From Owenia fusiformis (taxonomy: Eukaryota; Annelida; Polychaeta; Sabellida; Oweniidae): a DNA stretch of 64,000 nucleotides. The position numbers were made by a program, and so were the translations under genes. The notes beneath the pieces are model-generated. The model had not been told where the DNA came from. It saw only the letters and a program-made list of their open reading frames with translations, and did not search any database. The DNA lies in the NCBI GenBank assembly GCA_903813345.2, contig CAIIXF020000012.1, forward strand, positions 27,540,184-27,604,183. The letters are read 5' to 3'. Positions 33,586 through 45,900 of the stretch are shown in pieces. The number at the start of each line of letters is the position of its first letter. Position 1 is the first letter of the stretch.

Positions 33586-35595
33586 TTAATCAAACACCAA
33601 AATATCATAGCGGCTATGTCTCATATATTTGAAATCGTAGTAGATTACTCTAGTGGGGTCGCCCTTGTACCAAACATCTGCATCCGACCAAATGACAGAA
33701 AGACTGCATACAGGCTTCACTACCTTGATGATGGCATTGTAAGCTACTTGGGCACTATTCAGTTCATTGACGATAAAGAATTGAGTAGCAAATGTTATCG
33801 CCGTCTCTTTGAGAGTTTTTACTATCTCGCCCATTTTAGGGGAAGTTTTGTATCTTCCCGACGCCAGTATGTTTCTGCCGTCTTGTCGAAATAAGATATG
33901 CCCGCTACACGTACTCGTTTGATGTTTCTCGGACCCAGTTATAGGATTATACACAACGACAAACCAATCGATCCAATAGTACTTCTGACTTAACATATCG
34001 TACAGAAGGCTATGAAATTGTTCGTTACTCACTCCATAATTGTCGGCAGAAAGCTTTTTAATATCAATTTCGGACTGGTCAAAGTACTTTCCTCTAACAG
34101 CATCGTCAATCTCTTTATAATTAGAGTTCACTTTTAGAATCTTTTCCTTCCAATCGTCCGTCCTCTCTTCTGCGATCTTTTCAAATCCTTGAAGGGTGTA
34201 ATAGGTAATATCAATCTTAACTGCCTGCAAGAGGAGCCTCATAACGCCCAGAAGAAAGTCTTGAGTCTTTTTGCGATCATTAATGGTGTAGCGCATAATC
34301 GATTCTCCGAGATTTTCCTGAAACTTTCCTTGTTTGTTAACGATTGCATGGTACAGTTTTGACCCACTGTTCTGGTAATCATTTTCGTAGTGCATCTTAA
34401 ACACATAACTCTTATTCGACGCCGGTGCATCACTTGCATAGAAAAGTCTATATTCGTCACTCATCGCCATTATCTTTTGCTCTATCTGACCGAAACTTAC
34501 TGCCACAGCTACCCAATCAATCAAGCGTTCGATATCATCGAAGCGGGAATCCACTTGATCAAATCTGTTGTCAATCTTTTTCATCATTTCTTTCATGAAC
34601 GCCAACTCTGCGGAATCTCCTGTCGGAATAAAGACCATAATAAGACTAGCAAAGGGCCCCAATACACCAAGAAATGGTCCTATCGACCCAGCTATTTTTG
34701 TCAAAGCTTTGGTAAATTCTTTGTCTTTTATAACGTCCAGGAGTTCTTTTCCAGTTTCCAAGCCTAGTTGAATTGCTGTCTTCTCGCTGTCGGTTATACT
34801 TTCAGTGTGTGATATTGAGGCAAAAACCACAACTGCCAGCAACCATACAGATAGATGCATGCCTAAAGCACAAAGAAAAATGTGACCATTCTAAAGACTT
34901 CCCAAAACAAAGGATAGTCAAATAATGCTATTTTTTGTAAAAGCCTTAAGTGGCAACTCCGTACGAGTATTCACCTACAACACTTGTCCCCACCTGGTTA
35001 TAAAGGCATCATGTTTTTTTTAACAAATTGACTGAACTTCCATCGGAGGAAAATAATATAACCTTACATAACATTTTAACTAAATCAATTGATATTAGCC
35101 CCTATGAAGGGAGTGGATTTATTTACAACTACACCGTTGATCATAATTAATTTAATTTACCTTCGATCTTCCCTATTTCAATGTGCTCTCAAATGTTAAT
35201 GAATTGACATTTTCAAAGTCTGGTCGGAAAAGGTGATCCAAATGCTATTTTAACTTGCATCATTTCCAAAGAATTTATTCATAAAAATCCACTAGAATTG
35301 TGGGGGATGCTATTCCCAACAATCTGTATTCTTGAGACTAGTTCAAATCTCCTTGAATTATTTTCTCTCAATTTGACATTCATGATGCAAGTAAATCGTA
35401 ATCGCCATTATGGGACCCCAAGCCTTTACTATCCTCTATGATATTTCTCTTTGGCCCATTCGATCTCACGGGAAACATCATGCCAGCCATGAAAATAAAA
35501 GGAAGTTATCCTATATGAGGTTCAGGATATTGGGATTATCCCTCTGACCATAAATATAAACTCAACTTACCTCCAGACCTCTGATAAAGTTCCAT
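33586..35595 (-). CDS. Secreted rapunzel / jellyfish-toxin-like protein
   Basis: The main exon (34,862 down to the stop at 33,586) encodes 424 residues from the ATG at 34,860. The sequence begins with a clear signal peptide (hydrophobic run WLLAVVVFA, then SISHTES). It is followed by amphipathic helices, a hydrophobic Gly-rich segment (IGPFLGVLGPFASLIMVFIP, about residues 58-77), a heptad-like region (KKIDNRFDQVDSRFDDIE) and a longer helical/beta C-terminal part. That pattern resembles the rapunzel family of fishes and the related jellyfish pore-forming toxin group. The resemblance is from memory of the architecture, not a search, and whether this copy is toxic or has a housekeeping role is unknown. 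A 5' exon exists: the acceptor 'tgtgctttag' lies directly before the ATG, and the donor 'gtaagttgag' at 35,570 ends an exon with an in-frame ATG at 35,595 in good context (aaacatgg). That start would add nine residues before the signal peptide. The frame is intact. Confidence 0.72.
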
Positions 35596-35599
35596 GTTT

Positions 35600-36495
35600 G
35601 ACGTCAATGCAGGTCTTGGAAAGTCGATGTTGGAGTCGGTCGTTTCGTCTCCTGCACTTGACGAGCTGACATCACCTTAAATACCCTAATTATACATATT
35701 TACCATATCTAGGGTTATTACATCTATCACTTTCGACATGCCATTCCCTACCTGTCAACCAAAACGTTGAATAAGAGGAATTTTCGCATAGTTCTGAATA
35801 AAGTGATGAGTGTTTGGCTAACTTGTCTTATAAATTACACCGTTTCCTCCAAATTTTTTTTACATGGTAATCTATTTATTTCATAAATCTTATTTTACAT
35901 CAGATGGCTTGCCAATCGCCAAAAAGGCATTATAGGCCAAGCTTAAAGATAACAATATATCTAACATGAGCTAATAATAAACAACATTAAGTACATTGTG
36001 GCTATCTGTGGGATTCTGGCTGAGAATAAGAATGAAGAGGTGTCAAGTCATTGGTTCAACGAGGGCAGAAAGGAGGGGCATAGCGGTGAAAACTATGGAA
36101 GGGATCTTATTTTATATGGTCTTGAATAAAGCTTGCCACGTTTATAAAGTGTTCCTTCTTTTGTAAGGGTGAGAGGTCGTTACTTCCATATTTCAAGAAA
36201 TGTATTATTTGGTTTTCGTTTTTGATAGTTTGCGGTTTATATCTTGATATAAAAAACATGTTTTAGGTTATCAACATGTGCAGTGTTTAATGTTGTAAAA
36301 TTGTGTGCATATAGTTGTGTTTTAAAAATCAAATATACTCTGAATCTGTTCATTAAAAGTTCCTATTTAGCTTTAAGCTAGTGATAGTGTCAAAATTAGG
36401 TTTTAATTTTTGAATCAGTTTCCTTTGACAATTTTTGAAGCTGGAGAGACTTTGGCTATCTTTAAGATACTGACGGGCTTTGTTCCACATTGATG
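35600..36495. other. Upstream region of the secreted protein gene
   Basis: This contains the presumed promoter of the minus-strand gene (beyond 35,595), though I can see no clear TATA or initiator element. No exon or repeat is recognised in the rest. Confidence 0.4.
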
Positions 36496-36499
36496 CACC

Positions 36500-37480
36500 A
36501 TTGAAAACTGGTGAGTTTTTCAGTTAAGCTTAACAATTTAAGGGTAGTTTGAAGTCTAGATTATATCTTAATGATCTTTGATTATGACTTTTTAGGGGTT
36601 CAAACATTTCAGTTATATAATTTGGACATAAATTGTGCTTAACACGATACATAAATCTCAAGATTTGCATATCCCTCCTTGTTTCAAGAGGGGTCCAAGC
36701 AAGTGTTTCAATGACTTTTTCTGTGCTGCTTCCATGAATACAGCCGCTACAGATAAGTGCTGCTTGATAGAGGCATTTATTCAGGATATTGAGCAAATAT
36801 TTATTGGAAGAGTTATAAAGTATGGCCCCGTATTCAAAGTGAGGCCTAATAAAGGATACAAAAATAGTTTCCAATGTTTTTGATGACAGTTTCCGTTGGA
36901 GAGTCTTAAGTGGGTTGAGCATTTGGTTAACTTTATCTCTAATTGACAAGATGTGTGCTTCATTTGTAAGGTGCTCATCAAATATATATCCTAAATGCTT
37001 GTGTGAAGTTACCCGGTTAATGGATATGTCATTCATGACTGTGTCACTGATCTGATTCAGTTGAATTTTTGACTTGTGGAATAAAATTTCTTTTGTTTTT
37101 TTCTGGTTTAAAGCTGAGTTTCCATTTTTCTGACCAGGATATGATTTTTCTTATAGATTTGTTTACTATTTCATCAATTTCTGTTGGGTTTTGAGTGCGA
37201 AATGGGAAATAAATGGATGTGTCATCAGCATAGATAAAACAGTCTGTTTCAAGGTTATCTGGGAGATCATTAAAATATTAGAAAGAGCAAGGGGCCTAAT
37301 ATTGACCCCTGTGGAACCCCACTTTTTATAGCATTTGACTCGGATAAATTAGAGGAAGTACCTGCAATTGTGACTCTGACTTTGCGTTCCTCCAATGTTG
37401 AATGTCTGATCCAGGTTGTTGAAGGAACTGTATGGATATTGCATCTACTATAACTGAAATTAGAGCAAACAACTAAGGAA
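36500..37480 (-). mobile_element. Degenerate LINE reverse transcriptase fragment
   Basis: Reading right to left, the fragment shows a thumb-proximal RT block with 'SGVPQGSILGPLLF' (complement of about 37,280-37,325), a frame change, the catalytic 'FIYADDTSIYF' (about 37,210-37,240), another frame change, then a 168-codon open stretch (37,036-36,530) with 'HKHLGYIFDE' and 'SFIRPHFEYGAILY'. These are conserved segments of jockey/CR1-type non-LTR reverse transcriptases. At least two frameshifts plus truncation at both ends make it a pseudogene. Confidence 0.9.
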
Positions 37481-37489
37481 TGCCGGAAA

Positions 37490-38505
37490 AAATTGATGTT
37501 GAGATGTACATTTAATTTTCCATTCTCTGTTGAGCATTCAACTCAAATAATGATTCACACAGCTAGGCGTGGCATATCGAGTTCCTGCCAATCAGAAAAC
37601 AGTATCTAAAACGATATGCATTCCTTTTTAACAGAGTGTGAATGCTTATTTATAGATTCAGAGAACCCTCACCAAGCTCATCCTATCAAGATGACAGTTG
37701 AATGGTAAACTGTGATGGGATCACCACCGGCGTCGAAACGAACGTAGCTAAATATTTTTAGTGATAAATGTGAAAAATCTTTCGCAAAGTGTGAAAAAAC
37801 GTAAGCACATACGCTAATGAATCATGGGTGATACATATATTCTACCCCAACGCGTACTCGTTCAAAATGTGCAGTATTGATATACGATACGCATGCTTAG
37901 TATCATGCACAGCCCATTGTATTGAGCCATCGGTTTACATTCTTGAAACCATATGCAGATATATACATAGAAAATAAACTCAGATTCAGATATGTCAAAA
38001 TGTAATGTGCTTTTCGAAAATTATGTTGATGTTTTATTTTGAAAATTAATTACAAACCTGCATATTGTTCTTAGATAGTTGAGTTCCCTGGATGATGATA
38101 ACCGATTTGAATAATTTAAATGTATAAAGATACCTGTACTGAATTAGTAATTATACTTTAACGATACTGTATAATATTAAATTTTATCAGGTGTTATATA
38201 TCAAGCCCCCATATATGTTATATGAATACGCGATTGTAAATTGTAATTAATTACCCCACGTTGAGATTACGTCTTTGAATTCTAACTCGAAGAAAAATTC
38301 AGGCCATTGTCGAATGTGGTAAAATTATACTAAAACTTTAGAAATTAAACATTATTTTTTACAGCTTTTACTCTTAGCGTTATGGGACTTCAAAGAGAAG
38401 TGAGGGTTATCCCTAAATGATATACTCATTGCATAGGGTAATTAATTTTCTTTGGTATGACGAAACTTAGGAGTTAAAAAATAATTTGTGGAGTTTTCTT
38501 AATGT
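37490..38505. other. Non-coding interval
   Basis: This is AT-rich sequence between the two LINE fragments. No gene or structured repeat is evident. Confidence 0.5.
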
Positions 38506-38510
38506 TTTAT

Positions 38511-38622
38511 GAAAAACAGCATGCTGGACAAATATTACGAAAAACAGCATGCTGGACAAATATTACGAAAAACAGCATGCTGGACAAATATTACGAAAAA
38601 CAGCATGCTGGACAAACTTTCG
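38511..38622. repeat. Minisatellite, four 28-bp units
   Basis: Units of 'gaaaaacagcatgctggaca' + 'aatattac' start at 38,511, 38,539, 38,567 and 38,595. The first three are identical and the last changes after 'gctggacaa'. Each contains the palindrome cagcatgctg. Confidence 0.93.
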
Positions 38623-39485
38623 ATGACGCCCCGTGAGCTTAGCGTGTTCAGTGCTGTAGACCGCTTGTCCAGTTCGACAACCCAAAAAGGTTGTTTCGTC
38701 AAAATGGAACAGCCTATTGACGCTCAAACACACCTTTAGGAGATAACATTCATACACACATTCCACACAACACGACTGCCCTTAAGATCCCAGAGATGAT
38801 TATTGCTACAAACTGTTGAAAATGTCGAACTAGTGTTAGTTACTCTATTACATGACGAAGTGAGTTGTTTGTTCGAGAATGATAACTTAACCGTCTTGGA
38901 AATACTCTAAACATTATTAAACCTGAAAAATTGATGAATGATGGACACAATACATGAAACGTGACTTCAAAATGTTTTATTACTGCAGACATATTCCCGG
39001 GCCTCGGTTATAAAGTTATAAAGTTGTTTATTATTACAAACCATTAGATTACAAAGCGATATGGACCTATCTAAGATAGATTAATGGCACTGTATAAACT
39101 TATTACATATATCAAACGTTATCATACCTTCATAACAACGACATGGTTCAAAATTGAATGCATAATGCAAAATAATTACAATATACTTTATTTTGTAAAA
39201 CTATCATGACATGACCTGGTGTAACCTGCAATTTGAGCATTTTACTACAACACATATTCCTGGATAACTTAAAAACTGTACAAAATGACCATAGACTTTA
39301 TACTTGTGATTTGATATGATTAAGGTGAATTTTCTTCGAAAAAGTTGACCTTTTGATTTCCCCCCATCTGTCAAAATCAAAATGACAATTTTTTACATTC
39401 CGTTTAGATGGCGCATTCAACAAGTGAGATCTTTTGATTTTCATCAGATTTTTGATTCAAACTTCAAATTTTCAAAATTGGTTGA

Positions 39486-40320
39486 GTGACAGAGGACATA
39501 CTTGAGTATAATGGCATGATAGTAAAACATGGCGTTACAATAGATACTGAGCTGAAATTCCATGATCATGTGTCTAACTGCACCGACAAGGTCAACAAAA
39601 TCCTAGGATCCATCAAGAGGACATTCTCCAACAAAGACCCAGACATCCTTCTCCCCTTTACAAAACTCTTGTCCGCCCCCACCTTGAATACTGTACTGTT
39701 GTTTGGAGCCCAAGATATAATATGGACGTAAACAAAATTGAGAGGATCCAAAGAAGAGCCACCAAAATGATGACCAATATGTCTGAACTGTCATACACTG
39801 AAAGGCTCAAACAGCTAAATCTCTACTCGATTGCCTACAGAAGAAAAAGAGGAGGCCTGATCCAAGTATACAAACTCATGAACAACATTGACAACATAGA
39901 CCACTCACAGTTTTTCACACAGAACCGCAACACCACCAGAGGCCACAGCCTGAAATTTTACAAGAACAGAACAAGTACTGCCCTAAGACAAGGATTCTTT
40001 AGCCAGCGTGTAATAAATGACTGGAACAACCTCCCAGAAATAGCTGTCTTCGCCCAGACACTAGATGAATTCAAGGCAAAGGTTGACGCCTACTACCATC
40101 CAGAGATGATGAAGAAGAAGTAGTGACCTCAGTAAGATGATCAGTGCACTCACTAGGTTTTTTGTCAAATACCAGTTGCAGTTTAGTTTTGTCAAGTCAC
40201 TCACAGTAAACTTTGGGAAATAAAATACCAAAGTATCAAAATTAATTGATCTATATTTGGAAGGGAGGAACACACAGGCACCCAGCCTTATACTCCTAAA
40301 ACCGATGATGATGATGTCCA
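39486..40320 (+). mobile_element. LINE 3' fragment (CR1/L2-like)
   Basis: The C-terminal part of a non-LTR reverse transcriptase includes 'LGVTID'-like text (here HGVTIDTELKFHDHV), then 'LVRPHLEYCTVVWSP' read in the next frame across about 39,660-39,715. A 133-codon stretch to the stop at 40,123 follows, containing 'IERIQRRATKMM', 'SYTERLKQLNL' and 'FSQRVINDWNNLP', a typical LINE C-terminus. One frameshift lies near 39,655. The 3' end has a short (gat)n run near 40,302-40,316, as in CR1/L2 tails. It is inactive and 5'-truncated. Confidence 0.9.
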
Positions 40321-40505
40321 CAAATCTTAATTTTCTCTAAAAGGCAGGTCACTTTATAAACGCATGTTATAGCATTTACTTGTGTTCTCCGACAGAGGCT
40401 ACTGACCGATAACATCGTCGATAATTTCCGGAAACTCTGCCCGAATCGAAAATTCAAAAATGTACGGAAGTACTTGATACGAGTTTTAGACCTCTTCGAA
40501 AAATC

Positions 40506-40616
40506 TTTGATACAGGGTATATCTGAGGGAAATACAATATATCTACCCGAGGGACCGTAGGGACCGAGGGTTGGTATATTGTATTACCGAGAGATACATG
40601 TATACCTTGTATCAAA
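40506..40616. mobile_element. Short palindromic MITE (ttgatacagggtat)
   Basis: 'ttgatacagggtatatct' on the left pairs with 'atacatgtataccttgtatcaa' on the right, and 'aatacaatata' with 'tatattgtatt' inside. It is about 110 bp long. Confidence 0.8.
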
Positions 40617-40619
40617 AAC

Positions 40620-42990
40620 CGAGCATTCAATAACTGATTTATCCTATACTTAGTAGATTATGAGAATCAAATATGCATTGAATGTTAGAGAACAAAGAAC
40701 AAAGAATGTTAGAGCCAAATAGAGTCAATTAGAGCAAAAGTATATCCTGGGAATTCAAAAAAAGCACCGAAAGAAATGCCCGGGGATTGTTGATGAACGG
40801 GTGATATATATATCACCCGCTCACCTCAGATATCGATTATATCCCCGCATCTTATTTACCTATAGCACTACTAAGTATGGGATAATATCTAAAAGTAGCC
40901 GAGTTGAAGCACTTTTAAGTGATTTTGGCCATTCTTGAACGAAAATTGTCAAAAGAGCCCCCCTGGAATTTTCTAGCAAAGGCTGGCTACGGGCCTGAAC
41001 TACCCCAATTATAATCGATGCATGCAATTTCAAACATTGCAAAAATGGGTGATGGCACTTATACAAGCTAAAACTGAAAATAGTTACCAAATGAATTTTA
41101 AATTTTTGTATATTTATGATAACTAATTTGTCAGGTGATCAAATTTCAAACGTTACTCCCTCTCGGTATAATGCAATATGGGCGGTGGTTCCAAAACAAA
41201 CTTCTTCGTGATACCTTCAGATATAGATATTAGAGAGTTTAAGCTTGCAATGTTTTTCACAACCTAAACGCGAACGGGAAATATTTAAGCGATGCATTCA
41301 TATGGGCGATTGGCCATACGTTTAGGCTGGCGTTTCGATTCTATATGTAAGCTTAAACTCCCTAATAGTTAGATTTTCGGTCAAATAATGAAATCTAAAA
41401 AATATTCCTCCATCACCCACCGAGTTATTCTGTGTTTATCTCGGTATGTTATTTTTCTAGGACATCCTATAATTTTAATTTGCTGGTCAGAAGCCAAAAC
41501 CTACCTGTTCCACATTATACAGTATCTTAGGCGTACATGTACATACGGGTTTAGCTTAGCAAAAGCAAGTATTAAATGTACCGTTTCTGATTAGAAGGTA
41601 TTATTATATTGAATATATTTCATTATTAATGCTGGCATAATTTCAATAAAATTTTGGCGATACTCCATTTACATCTGCAGGTAAACTTTAAATTGTTATA
41701 TTTTTAATCTGATCCTCGATTTTGAATAAACATCGGGCATTAAAACTTATGCAACAGTCCGATCAAAGTTTACTCTTAACTTGTTAATGTGAAGAAGCAT
41801 TGGATTGGGCGGCATTTTTTTAATGTGGTTCGGTGGAAAATTCAATTAAAACTGGTAAGTAACAAAGACATTTTAACGTGACAAGGCTGTGTAAAGGAGT
41901 TTTACAAATGGGGTGGATGTTATTTTGATCTAATCATGTACATGTACATGCGTATATTTCACTAGATGAAAACCTTTTTCAAAAAGCTTTTACAGAATAG
42001 TTTTTTTTGGAAAAATCTGTTGTTGATCTATATGTACATCACTTGACTATACGATCAATAAACGTGTTTGTTCGTATACTAGAGTTGTTAGCGAAAGACG
42101 TCTTGCTTTGCTTGAGACCGCAAAGTTGGTTAAAGAATAAGAATATTAATTTCGATATAAGTAAAGCTTTTAAATTGAAGTGGTACATGTACGTAGAGTT
42201 TAGCTTGAGGGGATTGAAAGTCGAAATGTCTTGTACATGCAAGATACTATCGGGAAAATGACAAAATAATTGAATGAATGAAGAAGGTTGACTGGGACAC
42301 TGAATAGATATGGGATAGACTGGGATATTTCTAAATATATACATAAATAATATCAATTAACAAAACTTTGTTTTTTATTTTTTAATGCACCCAGTGGCGA
42401 TACATTGGTCTAACAGCAATAATCCTTGGCATCGTTCCTGAAGGAGAGCCCTCTACCCGTGAAAACTTGAAGAACACCCATTAGCATTGCTCCTGAGGTC
42501 AGATTTCGTTAAACGTATAATCAAATTCATACCTGTTCATAGAGCAAACTTCAGAGTCATATCTTTGATTTAGGATATTTCCTTACCATGAAATAAAAAT
42601 TGTGCTTTTGTGGTGAAATTTTAGTAAACGTTTCAGTTGCTTATCTCAATTTTCTCTTCATAAAAAATCGTGTATGCCCTCCCCCCCAAAAAAAAGCTAA
42701 GAAACACATCTGTTTCATCATGGAATGCCATAGCCCTCTCTTCTTGCATCATATAGAGACAGGGTTTTTACATGTGCGATGTGTATCAAAATGCATCTGA
42801 TTTCATTTTCTGATTTTGTTTGCAGAAAATACTTTCAATTCAAGATCTACAGTCAAGATCTGCCTGCCTATACACGGCATCTGCATTTTTGAATCGGTCA
42901 ACAATGTATTGCGCTAATGCCAAAATGAAAGTAATGAATCTATAAAGAGAAATACGTCAAGCTGATGAATAATATTTTTTTTGATTTGTA
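40620..42990. other. 5' flank of the GLTP gene
   Basis: No exon is recognised. The region includes a 22-bp perfect palindrome at 40,798-40,819 (cgggtgatatatatatcacc...), one end of the 'ggcccgtagcca' MITE family (about 40,918-40,997, complement), and a 136-bp MITE at 41,231-41,368. Confidence 0.55.
41231..41368. mobile_element. 136-bp MITE (attagrgagtttaagctt)
   Basis: The left end 'ttagagagtttaagcttgc' pairs with the right end 'gtaagcttaaactccctaa'. The interior contains inverted copies of 'cctaaacg'. It is non-coding. Confidence 0.8.
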
Positions 42991-42995
42991 GTGAA

Positions 42996-45900
42996 ATGGC
43001 GCAGCAGTCGATGATATTTAAAAGGTACGGAACTTAACGAATCGAAGAATATGATCGAATACATGGACCTCTATCTCGAGATAAAGGTCTAGATAGAGAT
43101 CCACATGATAGATATTAGTATCAAATCAGCATGATGTTTGTTTATAGATCAACTCTTGAAATATAGATGAAAATAATTTCGAAATTAGTTGAACGTACGT
43201 CGTATTCTGCGCCTACATGCACCCCTCTCGAGAAGCATACTTTTCCTCAAGGAGTGATGATGACGATATGACTAAACGGCACATACTTTTCGATACTCCA
43301 AACTCGATAAAAAATATGCAATTTGATTGAAAAAATACGCCAGCGAACAATCCAGGAAAATGTAACTTTCCAAGCAAAATTCATTTTATTCTTGTTCAAG
43401 GTTCTCCGAGATCCAAGTGGACGTTGATGGTGGAATACCAGTTCTTCCTTTCTTAGATGCCTGCTCGGCAATCCTACCTTTCTTTGGTAAGTTATTATAT
43501 TATACTGATTATTTTCTTTCTTCACGTGATGCAAACATATGTTTATCAATTCTGCAGAAGCCCCATGAAAGATTTTACGCATCACCTTGCATTCGTTCAG
43601 AGCAATCATGCCTCTAGGTACGCAACGAACGAAATGATTTTGAGAATGAAGATTCATGGTCCAAGGAGGATTGGCTCCCAGGATCGAAACTCGATATTTT
43701 CCAACAATGAAAACGTCGAAATGTCGTTATTTTCTGAAATTAAAACCGACTATAAATTCAAAATAAACAGTTCAAAAGATTCGAACCAATATCTCGATCG
43801 TTTCTTGTGAGTTTTGGAATTTTTCGTTTGGAAATAAGACCAAAATTCACGATTTAAATGTTGAAGTGAACAAAATGGCGGCTGTTTGAATTCGAATTTT
43901 GTATTACGACATACCCATATATGGGACAGAATATCGGTGGTGCACTCTGGGAGCCAATCCTCCTTGATTCATGGTCAGAATAATACTAGTACTCGATCAA
44001 CTTGCTGCAATAGGTATTACCAGAAACATATAACACATAAAACATTTTATATGTCTCTGGTATAGCAGGCCTTAGAAATATATCTGGAAAATAATTAAAC
44101 AGTGCTATAGGTTTTGTGGTGTTTTTATCTCCCACTTCCAACGTTAAAACTTTTAAAATCTAAGTAATTAAGTTCAGTGCATAGTACCCTTATTGTTTCA
44201 CACGGCGTTTTATTTACCCAGTAAATATCCATGAACTTGTAAAAATCCCAATGAACGACCATGTCGTTATTGTTTATTCAGATTATTTTGTTTCAGATGT
44301 ACTCGGTACAACCGCTTTTGCACCCATGAAGTCGGATATTTCAGGTAATATTCAGGTGAGTGTGTTTGTCGAATATTACCTCTCTGGAAAAAATATGTAT
44401 GGTAATAATTGTGAAGTCGGATATTTCAGGTAATATTCATGCGAGTGGATTTGTCGAATATTACCTCTCTGGAAAAAATATGTATGATAATATTGTGAAG
44501 GTGTTCGTCTGTCCGTTCAATCAGTGTCTGTCCTTACAAGGGATCTGACCGGAACGAAGAAAATGAACTTACTAATTTTCTATTTCCATCAAATAATTTA
44601 ATAGCTTCACCGGGTTTTCATTCACAATGATTCATACATTAATAAATTGCTCTGTTTGAATTGAAACTTGTATTACTAAACTTGTATTTTAATCTGACGT
44701 CGGACGTATTCAATTAATATTTTACTACGTTTCCAGAAAATACGAGCAAAGTTTTTGTCCTCAGAAGGGGTATACAGGACTTTGCAGGATATGGTGCAAA
44801 AAGAGATTTTAAACAAAAGTACGCAGGCCAAAAACTCAATTACCGAAGCCTTGCTGTGGTTGAAAAGGTATGTACGACGTTCACTTTCTTCTTCACTTTT
44901 TTTGCTCACTTAACAAAATGTCTGCGATAAGGTCATTATCCTAGCAGTTCATTGGTGCGTTCTCTTACCATATAAATATTCAGGCACGATGAGCACAGAG
45001 CAAATTTCTTGCTAGATATTGAAGATCGAGTTTTAACGCTGGGATCCGCTCCTTTAATCGTTTGTAGAACCGCCATGCGCAACATTTATTAAAATTTGAA
45101 GTGAAAATGGCAATTATTTGAACTTAGTTCAGTTAAACATCATCAATTCTGAACTCAGTCGCAAGTAAGCCACTCAGTAAAATTACGATTTCAGTCAAAA
45201 ATCACGTCAGTATAGCGTGGTTCGAAATAAGACGACTGAATGTCACATATGGACGTGCATGCTAAATCGATCATGGGCTTTCAATTAGAATCTAGTTGAA
45301 AGCCCATGGCTAAATATAGCCTATATTGTAAGTTGATTCTATATTTTAGGGCTGTTGGATTTCACCGTGAATTTCTTCGTGAATTCTTAACTGGCGAGGA
45401 GGACCTCGTTAAAGTGTCTAAAAAAGCATACGAACTTACACTCAAAACGTACCATGGATGGATGGTCCAAGGAATATTTTCGGTGAGTGAATCAAATGAT
45501 ATAATAGATATAATCAGTCTATCAATATTGTAAAATATCTGCCACTTTCTCAAGGGCTGTAAACATGTAAAATGGTGCGCTGGTGATTTAAGCCTCAGTC
45601 ACATTTGGCCGGAGCTTCACAAAATCAATATAGAAAATCTACATCGCATTGCTGATATCCCTAGGCCTATGTTTTATGCTGCATACTGTATTTGGCTCGA
45701 TTTTGGGAAGTACGGCTGCCGTAAGGTGTCATAGATCAAATCTCTAAGGCATTAGTTAAACGTTTCTGAGCTACGATGTTTTCATTTCTGCGGTCAATCC
45801 AAATTATAGGGCCACCGAAGCACTTCCACGATCACATACTGTAGGAGTCACATATGCTAGGGCATCTGCACGGCGTCTTTTGTGGAAACAAAACATAAAG

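Noticed and set aside
33508-34771. Plus-strand open frames opposite the secreted protein
   Set aside because: They are antisense shadows of the 424-codon frame, which has a signal peptide and a spliced 5' exon.
38511-38622. CRISPR-like direct repeats of 28 bp
   Set aside because: The units are contiguous with no spacers; this is a minisatellite in an animal genome.
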